Source of the DNA: Clostridia bacterium
Lineage (GTDB): Bacteria > Bacillota > Clostridia > Lachnospirales > Lachnospiraceae
Direction: 5' to 3'
Assembly (NCBI GenBank): GCA_910576205.1
Contig: CAJTHL010000003.1
Coordinates: forward strand, 1 to 64,000
DNA length: 64,000 nt
Below the pieces are notes generated by a model. That model was not told where the DNA came from. It did no database searches and worked only from the letters and a program-made list of their open reading frames with translations. This document shows, one piece after another, positions 1-8,810 of the stretch. The position numbers were made by a program, and so were the translations under genes. Numbering within the stretch: position 1 is the stretch's first letter; every line of letters begins with the position of its first letter.

Positions 1-188
1 TATTTTGAGGAGCGCTTATCTGGCAGGAATCTGTAAAGGAGATTTTAAGGAGCTGCATTGACAGGGATAAAATTCCCTGTATAATACAGACAAGGGCAGA
101 ACCAAAAGACCGGCTCTGCCCGCTTGTAACTATTCATAAATCTTATGTCAGTTTTTTGGATTTACACAAAACTTGAAACGGTCTCTCT
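1..188. other. Left edge, no gene; small palindromes
   Basis: No coding frame is recognisable. Positions 61-80 form a perfect 7-bp stem (ACAGGGA/TCCCTGT) with a 6-nt loop, and about 94-121 holds a second imperfect stem (GGGCAGA/TCTGCCC). These could be terminator or operator remnants of a gene beyond the edge. No T-run follows, so the role is open. The insertion sequence begins at 189. Confidence 0.4.
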
Positions 189-1797
189 GGCTCTTTGTCA
201 AATTAGTTGAATTAACACAATACTTTTAAACGAAGAAGATCAAATTTACATCTGCCATACATCTGTCTTTTTATTACTTTTATCTTATTATTATGCCCTT
301 CGGCAGGGCCATTACTGTAATCGTATTTTATTGCGTTTTTAACAGATTCCAGTTCCGACCGAATCAGTTTCAGGAAGCTGTTAAATTCTGTGATTTGGAG
401 GATTTCTGCTCTTTTTATCCAGCTGTCCGGTTCGGTTTCATCTTTCCCTGACAGGAGAATTTTAAAATCAGACACAAGTTTTAGTACCTGTTCCAATTCT
501 GTTTGTCCTTTCAGGTAATATTCTATCTCTCTCCGCTTTTGTTCGTCTGGGATTTCTTCAAGTGGTACATATAACAGCCTTTTATGTCACTTCTTTTTAA
601 ATAATGAACCCGATGTTTCGTTTCCCGGCGGATTCCTTTCATTTTACTGTTATACAAGGAAATCTGGCCTGTATAGCCTTCTTCTTTGATCTGGTTGAAT
701 ATTTCCGTATACCCATATCCGCTTAAAAGCATTTCTTTGATTCTTGGTATGTATGGATCTGGTTTGCATGGTCTGGAATCAATGGGAGGTTTTGTCATAC
801 TCAGATATCTTATAACTGTAGGACGGGCTATCTGAAGTGTTTTTGCTATTTCCGTATTATTTTTACCAGCTCTTTTTAATCTTTGGTTCTCAAACCCGTT
901 TCTATTTTCCTGCGTTCACGTATATTTAATACTTCTTTTTCCGATATCGGAGCAGGTGACAGATCTGCAATCCTAACCTTGTCTTTTATCCTGCGTTTCA
1001 GATATTCCAGTATATCTTCCGTTAAATTTTTTAATATATGGAATCTGTCCACAATCTGTTTCGCGTTTGGCAGGGCTTCACTTATGGCAGCTTTATAAGT
1101 CCTTGAAAAATCTCTTGTAACAGTTTCTGCATTCTTAAACTTTCTAAGGATTTCCACCACTTCTGGCTGTTGTCTGGAAGAAACCACTTCCAGCCTTTTT
1201 CTGGTATCATTGTCAACCAGGATAGAAAAACATAGTTTTCGTTTGCAATGCGAAAAATCATCTATGGATATATTTTTCACCTCATAATTGATGACAGGGA
1301 CTGCTTTTTTTAATAATTCTCAGAATCGTATTATTAGAGACAGATACGTGGCTGCCGGAAATCTGTTTTTCTGCATCTAAAGAGCTGCTTTTCATACCTG
1401 TTTGATAGATATAATCATCCAGCCGATTTGTTCTTAATGAATTCTTGTCCGTAAAGGGGATTGGATAAGCGAATGTCTTATGGGAGCATTTTTCATTTGT
1501 ACAAAAAAACTTGGGTATGGTAATAATTAATTTTACCTGGTAATTCTGTATTGGAAGATCGGAAATATTTCTGGTATATTTACTATGAACCGAATGACTT
1601 TTCGTGCCGCAATATTTACATTTGACTATCATACAATCAATATCACAATATAAATATAGTGTTTTGTCAGATTTTTCTATTTTTCGTATAACTAAATTTG
1701 TATCCAGTTCTTTTAATAGTTCATTTAATTTCATATCATTCACCCATTTTTGTATAACATAATTAAACAGGTTATTCAACCAACTTGACAAAGAGCC
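189..1797 (-). mobile_element. Decayed ISL3-family insertion sequence
   Basis: The ends are inverted repeats: GGCTCTTTGTCAA at 189-201 and its exact complement at 1785-1797, with similarity continuing imperfectly for about 25 bp. Between them the minus strand encodes an ISL3-type transposase broken into four frames. The size (about 1.6 kb) and single-transposase layout fit ISL3. I see no convincing 8-bp target duplication: the flanks are gtctctct on the left and aaactatt on the right. That suggests an old insertion or a rearrangement. The element cannot move by itself in this form. Confidence 0.85.
212..1791 (-). pseudogene. ISL3-family transposase, frameshifted
   Basis: Four successive minus-strand fragments join into one transposase. 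1282-1791 is the N-terminal zinc-finger part (CKYCGTKSHSVHS, then CTNEKCSH). 876-1280 is the start of the DDE domain (SIDDFSHCKRK, IVDRFHILKN). 523-798 is the inserted HTH region (TEIAKTLQIARPTVIRYL is read just upstream). 212-496 is the C-terminal part with the conserved NGPAEGHNNKIKVIKRQMYG block holding the catalytic Glu. The first break lies at a run of seven A (minus strand, 1305-1311). The second is near a GGG before 876. The third is between 523 and 496, where the other frame reads PLEEIPDEQK. Three shifts make it a pseudogene, although the A7 run could in principle allow slippage. Confidence 0.85.
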
Positions 1798-1810
1798 AAA
1801 CTATTTTACA

Positions 1811-2374
1811 CTACCCCTCACCTTTTTCTGATTCGATTGCTCTTTTGGCTGCCCTGGTCATCATTTTTCCAATGAAAAGGGGATGTCTGTAGCAAAACTT
1901 CGTTTGCACTGTCTGGACTGTAGAGTGACAAATCACAAATCTTTTTAACCATATGCGGTTAGCCAGCCCATATCCAACTTCTTTCGCCTTTGCCATAAAT
2001 TCTTTTGGAACTGAAATTCCCGATGCTGATTTTGTTAATCTCAACGCCCCAAAATAATTTATGTCCATTACATTTTGATAGATTTCATAGTCTGTGTCAC
2101 GCTCACTTTCAAAAGTGCATAGACAGGCGTTGTGTATTGCAATGTCAATATCTCCAAATTTTTGGATTGCCTGTAACACACCATTTTCAATACCAGAAAG
2201 GCTTTGTGCGTCTGCTATGATTGGAAGGAGTGTCTTTTGATATTTTTCTTTTAATATCGCAATCGCATGAATCTGAATATCCAATACCGTTACTGTATTT
2301 TCCAATTCCAGTAATCTTTCTACAAGATAATAAGCAATCCCCTAATTAGCACCAACGACTAATACATTCGCCAT
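1811..2374 (-). pseudogene. Short-chain dehydrogenase remnant with in-frame stop
   Basis: Reading from ATG at 2374 the minus strand gives MANVLVVGAN, then TAG, then GIAYYLVERLLELENTVTVL. This is the Rossmann nucleotide-binding start of an SDR in which the residue after GAN has become a stop. The frame continues through the NNAG-type region (DIDIAIHNACL) and a helix ending NYFGALRLTKS. It then runs into unrelated sequence (from about ASGISVPKEF), so the catalytic Tyr-Lys half is missing. It therefore has a nonsense codon plus a C-terminal deletion/fusion. Its start overlaps the end of the TetR gene, so the two probably formed one transcription unit in which TetR controlled the oxidoreductase. 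Restarting at ATG 2305 would still give a truncated protein. Confidence 0.7.
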
Positions 2375-2987
2375 ATGATATGCCCTCTATTTCCTTGAAA
2401 AAATTATTGATATGCTCATATACATTTCCCCGAAAAAGCTGTTTATGTTCATCTGTCAATGTTCCGCAAAAAAGCCACGGCTGCGCAAAAAGATAAATCG
2501 GTGCATAAAATTTTACCGCCAGATATCTGTTGTCTGCTGTTTTGATAATTCCTATTGATATTAACAGAGAAAATACCTTTGTTTGAAAATTTAATGGTTT
2601 ATCAAATATCCAGTAATTATATATTTTTTGTATTTCATCACTGCTTAAACGTTCAATCGAAAGCAATCTCATAATTTTGTTGCAATATTCGTCCATAAGA
2701 TACATTTCAAAAAAGCAATCACAAGTTTGTTCAAATAAATTTCCCCCAATAGTTTTTTGTGTAATCGTTAATGTCTGCTCTAATTGGCTCATTAAACCAG
2801 TTGCTATTGATTCAAAATGCTGCAACATTTCATCCAGTATCGCCTGTTTATTTTTGAAATGGTAGTAAACAGAGCTTTCCTTGATATCTACTACCTTACA
2901 AATGTCTCTGATTGAAACCGCAGAAAACCCATTTTGAGAAAATAAATCTAATGCAACATCTAATATTTTTTGTTTTGTTTCATTCAT
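2346..2987 (-). CDS. TetR/AcrR family transcriptional regulator
   Basis: 213 residues. The N-terminal HTH is typical of TetR (KQKILDVALDLFSQNGFSAVSIRDIC, then ESSVYYHFKNKQAILDEM), covering residues about 4-50. The rest is an all-helical ligand/dimerisation domain that I cannot match to a specific ligand. TetR proteins bind operators as dimers and usually repress themselves and a neighbour. Two matching 14-bp palindromes lie 14-53 bp upstream of the start (3001-3040). The only downstream gene is the broken SDR, so the regulator may now control just itself, or a target elsewhere. Lower GC than the core genes to the right fits acquired DNA together with the adjacent insertion sequence. Confidence 0.9.
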   Translation of the reverse strand: MNETKQKILDVALDLFSQNGFSAVSIRDICKVVDIKESSVYYHFKNKQAILDEMLQHFESIATGLMSQLEQTLTITQKTIGGNLFEQTCDCFFEMYLMDEYCNKIMRLLSIERLSSDEIQKIYNYWIFDKPLNFQTKVFSLLISIGIIKTADNRYLAVKFYAPIYLFAQPWLFCGTLTDEHKQLFRGNVYEHINNFFKEIEGISYGECISRWC

Positions 2988-3000
2988 TTTTCTGCTCTCC

Positions 3001-3040
3001 CTAACAGTCGTTAGACAACATTTTGCCTAACAACAGTTAG
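3001..3040. promoter_or_regulatory. Tandem palindromic TetR operators
   Basis: CTAACAGTCGTTAG at 3001-3014 and CTAACAACAGTTAG at 3027-3040 share the arms CTAAC/GTTAG around a 4-bp centre. The centres are 26 bp apart, so the sites lie on one face or nearly one face of the helix. They sit immediately upstream of the TetR start at 2987, the usual place for autoregulation. Binding is inferred. Confidence 0.75.
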
Positions 3041-3280
3041 ATTGTCAATCTGTTTATTCCATGCTTTTCTGTTTTTATATAAAGATGGTTGATTACTTCA
3101 AAAAAAGCCTTGATTTACGGGCATACAAGCAGTATTTCAAGCTGAATTTACTACTTTTGAGGGAAAGAGCCTTGCTGTATGCGGCTTTGCGGGCGCACTT
3201 TGATTTATTGCTTGCTGACAGGGGATAAATCGCTTATAATAGGTGGTGCAATACCCACTAAGAAAAGGACAGAGAGGGAA
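3041..3280. promoter_or_regulatory. Intergenic region with promoter for DUF3786 gene
   Basis: The spacer between the TetR operators and the next gene holds one good sigma-A promoter: TTGCTG at 3212-3217, 17-bp spacer, TATAAT at 3235-3240. The ATG at 3281 follows about 34 bp after the expected transcription start, with GAGAGG just before it. No other feature is recognised. Confidence 0.65.
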
Positions 3281-3928
3281 ATGGCAATGGAGCTGAATTA
3301 TGAGAAAGATAATAAAGAAAGGATTCCTTATGCGCATTATCTGGAGGAATATAAAAAGATCGACCCAAAGGAGGCGGCCCAGCGATGCCAGGTTCCGTAT
3401 GATGAGGAGACGGGGCAGTTTCACATCCGCCTTATGGGATACGCTTACCTGGTCAGCTTCCCGGATTTTGAGGTGAAAAAGGAGCATGAGGAGGAAGAGG
3501 GGGCGTTTCTTCTGCTAACCAGCATTCCGGCCAGGATAAGCGTCTTAAGGTTTCTTATCCAGGGGCAGCTTGTAAAGAGCGCAGGGCGTTTTCTCACCTA
3601 CCGGGAGGTTCCCTGGGGAGAGGTATATTTCCGGCAGTTTGAGGGCAGATGTCTTTCGCGGCTGAAATTTGGCTTTGGCTTTCAGCTGGATAAGTTTGCC
3701 CGGGGAATGGAAAAGCTGGGGGCAAAGAAGATTTCCATGGGAGACGTGGCCTACGAATTTGAGTTTATCAACGGCCTTTTGGTGCGGTTTATCCTGTGGG
3801 CAGGGGACGAGGAATTTCCCCCTTCTTCCCAGATTCTATTTGCGGACAACTTCCCTTACGCCTACCAGGCCGAAGACCTGGCCGTGGTGGGGGATATTTC
3901 GATTACGACACTGAAAATACTGGCTTAA
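3281..3928 (+). CDS. DUF3786 family protein
   Basis: About 215 residues from ATG 3281 (MAMELNYEKDNKERIPYAHY). I prefer this start over an upstream in-frame ATG because it has GAGAGG in the Shine-Dalgarno position and lies downstream of the promoter at 3212-3240. Family hallmarks are the N-terminal YAHYLEEYKKIDPKEAAQRC block, the central G-x-Y-F/FEGRCLSRL region and the C-terminal WAGDEEFPPSSQILFADN block followed by AEDLAVVGD. DUF3786 proteins are cytosolic, found in anaerobes and sometimes near corrinoid or methyl-transfer genes; no activity is known to me. The stop lies at the start of a possible degenerate copy of the dispersed repeat (3922-3990). Confidence 0.75.
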   Translation: MAMELNYEKDNKERIPYAHYLEEYKKIDPKEAAQRCQVPYDEETGQFHIRLMGYAYLVSFPDFEVKKEHEEEEGAFLLLTSIPARISVLRFLIQGQLVKSAGRFLTYREVPWGEVYFRQFEGRCLSRLKFGFGFQLDKFARGMEKLGAKKISMGDVAYEFEFINGLLVRFILWAGDEEFPPSSQILFADNFPYAYQAEDLAVVGDISITTLKILA

Positions 3929-3993
3929 ACAGCATTTCTCTGGCAGCCGGTTTTGGCGGGGGGATGCAGAATTTAAATGAAGAGGATATCAGG
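3922..3993 (+). repeat. Possible degenerate copy of GATGCGGTACT repeat
   Basis: The segment reads AAACAGCAT after the DUF3786 stop, then GGGGGGATGCAGAATTTAAAT close to the next ATG. This resembles the AACAGCATC and GGGGGGATGCGGTATTATAAAT parts of the copy in front of argB. No hairpin is present. The similarity is partial and may be chance. Confidence 0.35.
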
Positions 3994-5205
3994 ATGAAAT
4001 ACGATTTTACAAGCATTTTAGACAGACACGGAAAGGATTCCATGGCGGCAGACCAGCTTCCGCCGCCCGGAAATGAGAAGGGCTGGAAGATAAAGGAGGG
4101 ATTCACAAGGATTCCCATGTGGGTGGCGGATATGAATTTCCCGGTTGCGCCGTCGGTGACTAAAGCCCTGACGGAGAGGATTTCCCACCCATCCTACGGA
4201 TATTTTACGCCCAGGGACGCCTATTATGAGGCCATTATCCGGTGGCAGAGGGAGAGAAACAAAGTGGCGGAGCTGCCCAGGGAGGCCATAGGCTACGAAA
4301 ACGGCGTGCTGGGAGGCATTGTCAGCGCCCTGCACACCCTGTGTTCCCAGGGGGACGCTGTGCTGATTCACACCCCCGCCTATATTGGATTTACGAATAT
4401 TCTGACCAATAACGGATATAAGAGTGTTCACAGCCCTCTGAAGCTGGATGGGAACGGGGTCTGGCGTATGGACTATGGGGACATGGAGGAAAAGATCAAA
4501 AGACACCACATTCACGCGGCCATATTCTGCAGTCCCCACAATCCCAGCGGACGGGTGTGGGAGCGCTGGGAGATTGAACGGGCCATGGAGATTTTTAAAG
4601 AGAATGACGTGTATGTGATTTCCGATGAGATCTGGTCGGATCTCATTCTGGAGGGACACCGGCATATTCCCACCCAGTCTGTGTCGGAGGACGCGAAAAT
4701 GCGCACGGTGGCCATGTACGCCCCCACCAAGACCTTCAGTCTGGCCGGGCTTATCGGAAGCTACCATATCATATACAACCCCTATCTTAGGGACCGGATC
4801 AGGAAGGAGTCTTCCCTCTGCCATTACAATGAGGTAAACGTGCTGTCCATGCACTCCCTCATAGGCGCTTATGCGCCCGAAGGGCAGGAATGGGTGGAGG
4901 AATTGTGCCAGGTGCTGACCCGGAATGTAAATTATGCCTGTGCGTATATAGAGAAGCACTTTGAGGGCGTGTCTCTGGCAAAGCCCCAGGGGACCTACAT
5001 GCTTTTTCTGGATTGTACCCGGTGGTGTAAAAATCACCAAAAGACCCTGGATGATCTGCTGGAGGCCGGAACGGGCGTGGGGGTCGTCTGGCAGGACGGA
5101 AGGCCCTTCTTTGGGGACTGCCATATCCGCATGAATCTGGCGCTGCCATTTTCCATGGTGGAGGATGCCTTTGAGAGACTTCGGGAATACGTGTTCTGTA
5201 AATAG
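3994..5205 (+). CDS. MalY/PatB-type PLP aminotransferase (C-S lyase)
   Basis: 403 residues from ATG 3994 (MKYDFTSILDRHGKDS), a typical start for this group; an upstream in-frame ATG at 3796 lies inside the DUF3786 gene and is rejected. Fold type I aminotransferase features are MWVADMNFPV near residue 40, SYGYFTP, the pyridoxal-contacting SPHNPSGRVW and VISDEIWSDL, and the Schiff-base lysine in APTKTFSLAGL. The family comprises cystathionine beta-lyases and related C-S lyases that release homocysteine or sulfide, pyruvate and ammonia; some members only transaminate. The exact substrate cannot be told from sequence. It follows DUF3786 by 65 bp and may be cotranscribed. Confidence 0.85.
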   Translation: MKYDFTSILDRHGKDSMAADQLPPPGNEKGWKIKEGFTRIPMWVADMNFPVAPSVTKALTERISHPSYGYFTPRDAYYEAIIRWQRERNKVAELPREAIGYENGVLGGIVSALHTLCSQGDAVLIHTPAYIGFTNILTNNGYKSVHSPLKLDGNGVWRMDYGDMEEKIKRHHIHAAIFCSPHNPSGRVWERWEIERAMEIFKENDVYVISDEIWSDLILEGHRHIPTQSVSEDAKMRTVAMYAPTKTFSLAGLIGSYHIIYNPYLRDRIRKESSLCHYNEVNVLSMHSLIGAYAPEGQEWVEELCQVLTRNVNYACAYIEKHFEGVSLAKPQGTYMLFLDCTRWCKNHQKTLDDLLEAGTGVGVVWQDGRPFFGDCHIRMNLALPFSMVEDAFERLREYVFCK

Positions 5206-5288
5206 GCAGGGATAACAGTCTCCCGTTTTAAAATGTCCAAAACAGCGTATACTTATGATTGCACACGAAAAGAAGGAAGGGAAACCCC

Positions 5289-5609
5289 ATGACCTGCAAG
5301 GAAGCCGTCCAATATATTATGCCTTATATTAACGATGAAATGAATGTCCACGAGGTGGAGGCATTTCTTACCCATATCCGGGGATGCCAGGAATGCTATG
5401 AGGAGCTGGAGGTCTATTATACCATCTATGCAGGCCTGGCCCAGCTGGACAGCGACAGCGACAATTTTGATATGCACAACCTTCTGGAAGCGGCGCTGCG
5501 GGACTCCCGGGGGCGTGTGCGGGCCCACCGGAATTTTAACGTGTTTTATGTGCTGTCCCAGGTGGCGGCGGTGCTTTCCCTTATTCTGCTGATATTTACA
5601 AGGTGGTAA
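5289..5609 (+). CDS. Zinc-finger (anti-sigma-like) small membrane protein
   Basis: 106 residues from ATG 5289, chosen because GAAGGAAGGG precedes it; the ATG at 5259 lacks such a site. The N-terminus carries an HxxxCxxC motif (HIRGCQECYEEL, residues about 29-40) as in putative zinc-finger anti-sigma domains. A short acidic stretch follows, and one membrane helix lies at the C-terminus (VFYVLSQVAAVLSLILLIF). No sigma factor is adjacent, so a partner cannot be named. The gene lies 36 bp before polA and may be cotranscribed with it. Confidence 0.7.
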   Translation: MTCKEAVQYIMPYINDEMNVHEVEAFLTHIRGCQECYEELEVYYTIYAGLAQLDSDSDNFDMHNLLEAALRDSRGRVRAHRNFNVFYVLSQVAAVLSLILLIFTRW

Positions 5610-5645
5610 GAAAGAATCTGTTGATTATAGCGAGGTGGCAGGAAA

Positions 5646-8315
5646 ATGAGTGAGAAAATATTACTGATAGACGGGCACAGCATTATCAACCGGGCTTTTT
5701 ACGGGGTGGCGGATCTGACCAATTCCCAGGGGCTTCACACCAACGCCATTTTTGGCTTTCTGAATACCCTGTTTAAGGTGCTGGACGAGGAGAAGCCGGA
5801 TTATGTGACGGTGGCCTTTGATGTGAAGGCCCCCACCTTCCGCCACGACATGTACGCGGAGTACAAGGGCACAAGAAAGCCCATGCCCGGGGAGCTTCAT
5901 GAGCAGGTGCCGGTGCTCAAGGACGTGCTTCACGCCATGGGAATCATTACCATGGAGAAGGCTGGCCTGGAGGCGGACGACCTTCTGGGAACCGTGGCGA
6001 AGCGCAGCGAGGCCAGGGGCATGGAGGTGGTGGTGCTGTCCGGGGACAGGGATCTTCTGCAGCTTGCCACAGAGCGCATTCTTGTTCGCATTCCCAAGAC
6101 AAAAGGGGGAGTTACGGAGATTGAGAATTACCATACTCAGGACGTGATTGACCGCTACCAGGTGACGCCGGCGCAGATCATTGAGCTGAAAGCGCTGATG
6201 GGGGATTCCTCCGACAATATTCCCGGGGTGCCCGGGATCGGGGAAAAGACGGCCACCAGCCTGGTGGTGCAGTTTGGAAGCATTGAAAATGCTTACGCCC
6301 ATGTGGAGGAAATTAAACCGAACCGGGCGAAGGAGGCCATGCGGAACCATTATGACATGGCGCAGCTGAGCAAGGCCCTGGCCACCATCAATATTGACTG
6401 TGACTATGATTATCAGTGGGAGGAAGCCCGCCTTAAAAATATTTACACGGAGGAAGCCTATCAGCTCTTAAAGGGCCTGGACTTCAAAAATATGCTCGGC
6501 CGCTTTGACGTGAAAGCAGCGGCAAACAGCGTGGAGGACGCTTTTTTGGAGATCGCGGATTTCGCCAGGGCAGAGGAGGTATTTTCCTTGTGCGCCGGGA
6601 AAAAGCGGGCGGCGTTTTCCCTGGTCTATGAGGAGCGGGAGCTGCTTGGAATCGCCCTTTCCTTTGAAGGGCAGGACGGAGCGTACATTCCGGCCCAGGG
6701 GCTTTTGACGGAAGGATATCTCACCGGGAAGCTGGTGGAGAGCCTTCAGCATGTGCCGGAGATTGTGACACTGGATTTGAAGGAACAGATGGAAGCTTTG
6801 GGAAACTGGGTATCCCAAGATGCTGTGGAGGCGTTGCTTGAGGGAAAACATGTGTGGCGGGATGTGGGAATCGCTGCCTATCTTCTGAATCCCTTGAAGG
6901 GCGGATATGCCATGGAGGAGCTGGGAAAGGATTATCTGGGACTTGACGCGCCTTCCCGGCAGGAGCTTTTCGGGAAGGAAAAGCTGTCCCAGGCAGCCGT
7001 GGAAAAGCCTGGGGAGATGAAACGCTTTGCCTGTTATGGGGCCTATGTGCCGGGAAAGGTGATGCCGGTCTTAAAGGAGCGGCTTGAAAGGGACGGCATG
7101 TGGCAGCTCTTTGAGGAGGTGGAAATGCCTCTTGCGACGACCCTGTATTTTATGGAGCAGGCAGGTATCCGGGCGGAGGCGGAGGCCCTCAAGGTATACG
7201 GGCAGCAGCTTTCCGTGCGGATTGGGGAGCTGGAAGGAAAAATTTATGAGCAGGCGGGGGAGAGCTTTAACATCAATTCGCCCAAGCAGCTTGGCGTGAT
7301 TCTGTTTGATAAGATGGGGATGAAGGGGGGGAAAAAGACAAAGACCGGCTATTCCACCTCGGCGGATGTGCTGGAGAAGCTTGCGCCGGAACACCCTGTT
7401 GTGGCGGATATTCTGGAATACCGGCAGCTTACCAAGCTGAAATCCACGTATGCCGACGGGCTGGCGGTATGCATCGGGGCTGACGGGCGCATTCACAGCA
7501 GATTTCAGCAGACGGTGACGGCTACGGGACGCCTTAGCAGCACGGAGCCTAACCTGCAGAATATTCCCATCCGCATGGAGCTTGGACGATTGATCCGCAA
7601 GGTCTTTGTGCCAGCGGAAGGGTATGTGCTGCTGGACGCGGATTACTCCCAGATTGAGCTGCGGGTGCTGGCCCATATGTCCGGGGACGAGGCCTTGATC
7701 GCGGCCTACCGGGAAGCGGCGGATATTCACCGCATGACGGCTTCCCAGGTGTTCCATGTGCCCTTTGACCAGGTCACCAGCCTGCAACGGCGAAACGCCA
7801 AGGCGGTGAATTTCGGCATTGTGTACGGCATCAGCTCCTTTGGGCTGTCCCAGGATCTCAGCATCAGCCGCAAGGAGGCCCAGGAATATATTGAGCGGTA
7901 TTTTGAGTCTTATCCTAAGATCAAGGAATTTCTGGACCGTCTGGTAAGGGACGGCCGGGAAAAGGGCTATGTGGAGACTATGTTTGGCAGGCGGCGTCCC
8001 ATGCCAGAGCTGAAATCCTCCAATTTCATGCAGCGCTCCTTTGGGGAGCGGGTGGCCATGAACGCCCCCATCCAGGGCACGGCCGCGGACATTATCAAGA
8101 TTGCCATGAACCGGGTGAGTCAACGTCTGCGGGAGGAGCGGCTTCGCTCCAGACTGATTTTGCAGGTACACGACGAACTCCTGGTGGAGGCCCACAGGGA
8201 GGAGCTTGCGCAGGTAAAGAAAATCCTGGAGGAGGAGATGCGTCAGGCGGCGGAGCTTTCGGTGCCCCTGGAGATCGATATGCACGCGGGGGAGAACTGG
8301 TATGAGGCCCATTGA
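5646..8315 (+). CDS. polA: DNA polymerase I
   Basis: 889 residues, normal length. Residues 1-290 are the 5'-3' exonuclease (flap nuclease) with LIDGHSIINRAFYG, AFDVKAPTFRH and SSDNIPGVPGIGEKTA. The middle region (about 300-480) is an exonuclease fold that lacks the DxE catalytic motif (FSLVYEERE stands there), so proofreading is probably absent, as in many Gram-positive PolI enzymes. The polymerase domain has motif A (DADYSQIELRVLAH, near 663), motif B (RRNAKAVNFGIVYG, near 715) and motif C (VHDELLVE, near 841). The role is Okazaki-fragment maturation and repair synthesis in the cytosol. The start ATG 5646 has AGGTGGCAGGAAA upstream. Confidence 0.98.
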   Translation: MSEKILLIDGHSIINRAFYGVADLTNSQGLHTNAIFGFLNTLFKVLDEEKPDYVTVAFDVKAPTFRHDMYAEYKGTRKPMPGELHEQVPVLKDVLHAMGIITMEKAGLEADDLLGTVAKRSEARGMEVVVLSGDRDLLQLATERILVRIPKTKGGVTEIENYHTQDVIDRYQVTPAQIIELKALMGDSSDNIPGVPGIGEKTATSLVVQFGSIENAYAHVEEIKPNRAKEAMRNHYDMAQLSKALATINIDCDYDYQWEEARLKNIYTEEAYQLLKGLDFKNMLGRFDVKAAANSVEDAFLEIADFARAEEVFSLCAGKKRAAFSLVYEERELLGIALSFEGQDGAYIPAQGLLTEGYLTGKLVESLQHVPEIVTLDLKEQMEALGNWVSQDAVEALLEGKHVWRDVGIAAYLLNPLKGGYAMEELGKDYLGLDAPSRQELFGKEKLSQAAVEKPGEMKRFACYGAYVPGKVMPVLKERLERDGMWQLFEEVEMPLATTLYFMEQAGIRAEAEALKVYGQQLSVRIGELEGKIYEQAGESFNINSPKQLGVILFDKMGMKGGKKTKTGYSTSADVLEKLAPEHPVVADILEYRQLTKLKSTYADGLAVCIGADGRIHSRFQQTVTATGRLSSTEPNLQNIPIRMELGRLIRKVFVPAEGYVLLDADYSQIELRVLAHMSGDEALIAAYREAADIHRMTASQVFHVPFDQVTSLQRRNAKAVNFGIVYGISSFGLSQDLSISRKEAQEYIERYFESYPKIKEFLDRLVRDGREKGYVETMFGRRRPMPELKSSNFMQRSFGERVAMNAPIQGTAADIIKIAMNRVSQRLREERLRSRLILQVHDELLVEAHREELAQVKKILEEEMRQAAELSVPLEIDMHAGENWYEAH

Positions 8316-8394
8316 GGGTGGTTTCCGGAGTGGACCTTTATAAGGAGAGGAAGGCGGATCGAAAACGATAGAGCCGGATGAGTGGGACTTGAAG

Positions 8395-8478
8395 ATGATA
8401 AGAGAGGCAGAGGAGATAAACGGTGAGGAGGGTGTATTAATAGAAGCACTTGCGTCTGAACTGGCGATAAAATTATGA
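8395..8478 (+). pseudogene. Truncated antitoxin remnant upstream of RelE
   Basis: A 27-codon frame from ATG 8395 (MIREAEEINGEEGVLIEALA) ends in TGA overlapping the toxin ATG (ATGA at 8475-8478), the usual coupling of antitoxin and toxin genes. The same frame reads EPDEWDLK just upstream but is closed by TAA at 8341, and no start codon lies between, so the N-terminal DNA-binding part of the antitoxin is gone. The C-terminal tail resembles the toxin-binding end of small antitoxins. Whether any peptide is made is unknown. Confidence 0.5.
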
Positions 8479-8810
8479 AATATCAGTTAATATTTCAAAA
8501 AGCAGCGGAAAAGTTTTTGAAAAAGCAGGACAGAAAAACCCAGGAGAGATTGCTGCTTGCAATAAATCAGCTTCCAGAGGGAACAGACATTAAAAAGCTT
8601 CAAGGTTACAATATGTTTCGGATGCGGGTTGGAAAGATACGGATTTTATATACGGTTGATGATGCTGTCAGGATAATATCAATCGAAAATATAGATAATC
8701 CTGGGGATGCATACAAAAGATTCTGGGAAGGTTATAAAAGGGGGGGATTTTATGATTGTTCTTGCTGTAATATGTACGCTTGCCGCCGGAGCAGTGGGGG
8801 CGTTTCTTGA
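8475..8810 (+). CDS. RelE/ParE-family toxin with aberrant C-terminus
   Basis: 111 residues. Residues 1-80 match the RelE/ParE mRNA-interferase or gyrase-toxin fold (YQLIFQKAAEKFLKKQD, LQGYNMFRMRVGKIRILYTV, IISIENIDNPGDAYKRF). Normal proteins end at about 85-90 residues just after the DxGDVYKR-like block. Here the frame runs on for some 30 residues (EGYKRGGFYDCSCCNMYACR), which overlap the ribosome binding site and start of the next small gene. This looks like loss of the original stop. With the antitoxin truncated, an active toxin should be lethal, so it is probably inactive or controlled by an unlinked antitoxin. Confidence 0.7.
   Translation: MKYQLIFQKAAEKFLKKQDRKTQERLLLAINQLPEGTDIKKLQGYNMFRMRVGKIRILYTVDDAVRIISIENIDNPGDAYKRFWEGYKRGGFYDCSCCNMYACRRSSGGVS

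Noticed and set aside
181..1805. Target-site duplication of the ISL3 element
   Set aside because: The 8-bp flanks gtctctct and aaactatt do not match.
4018..5124. Long open frame on the minus strand within the aminotransferase gene
   Set aside because: It is a mirror of the high-GC codon use of the plus-strand gene; it has no binding site and no family features.
7071..8312. 413-residue minus-strand frame inside polA
   Set aside because: Antisense shadow of the polymerase domain without any recognisable motif.
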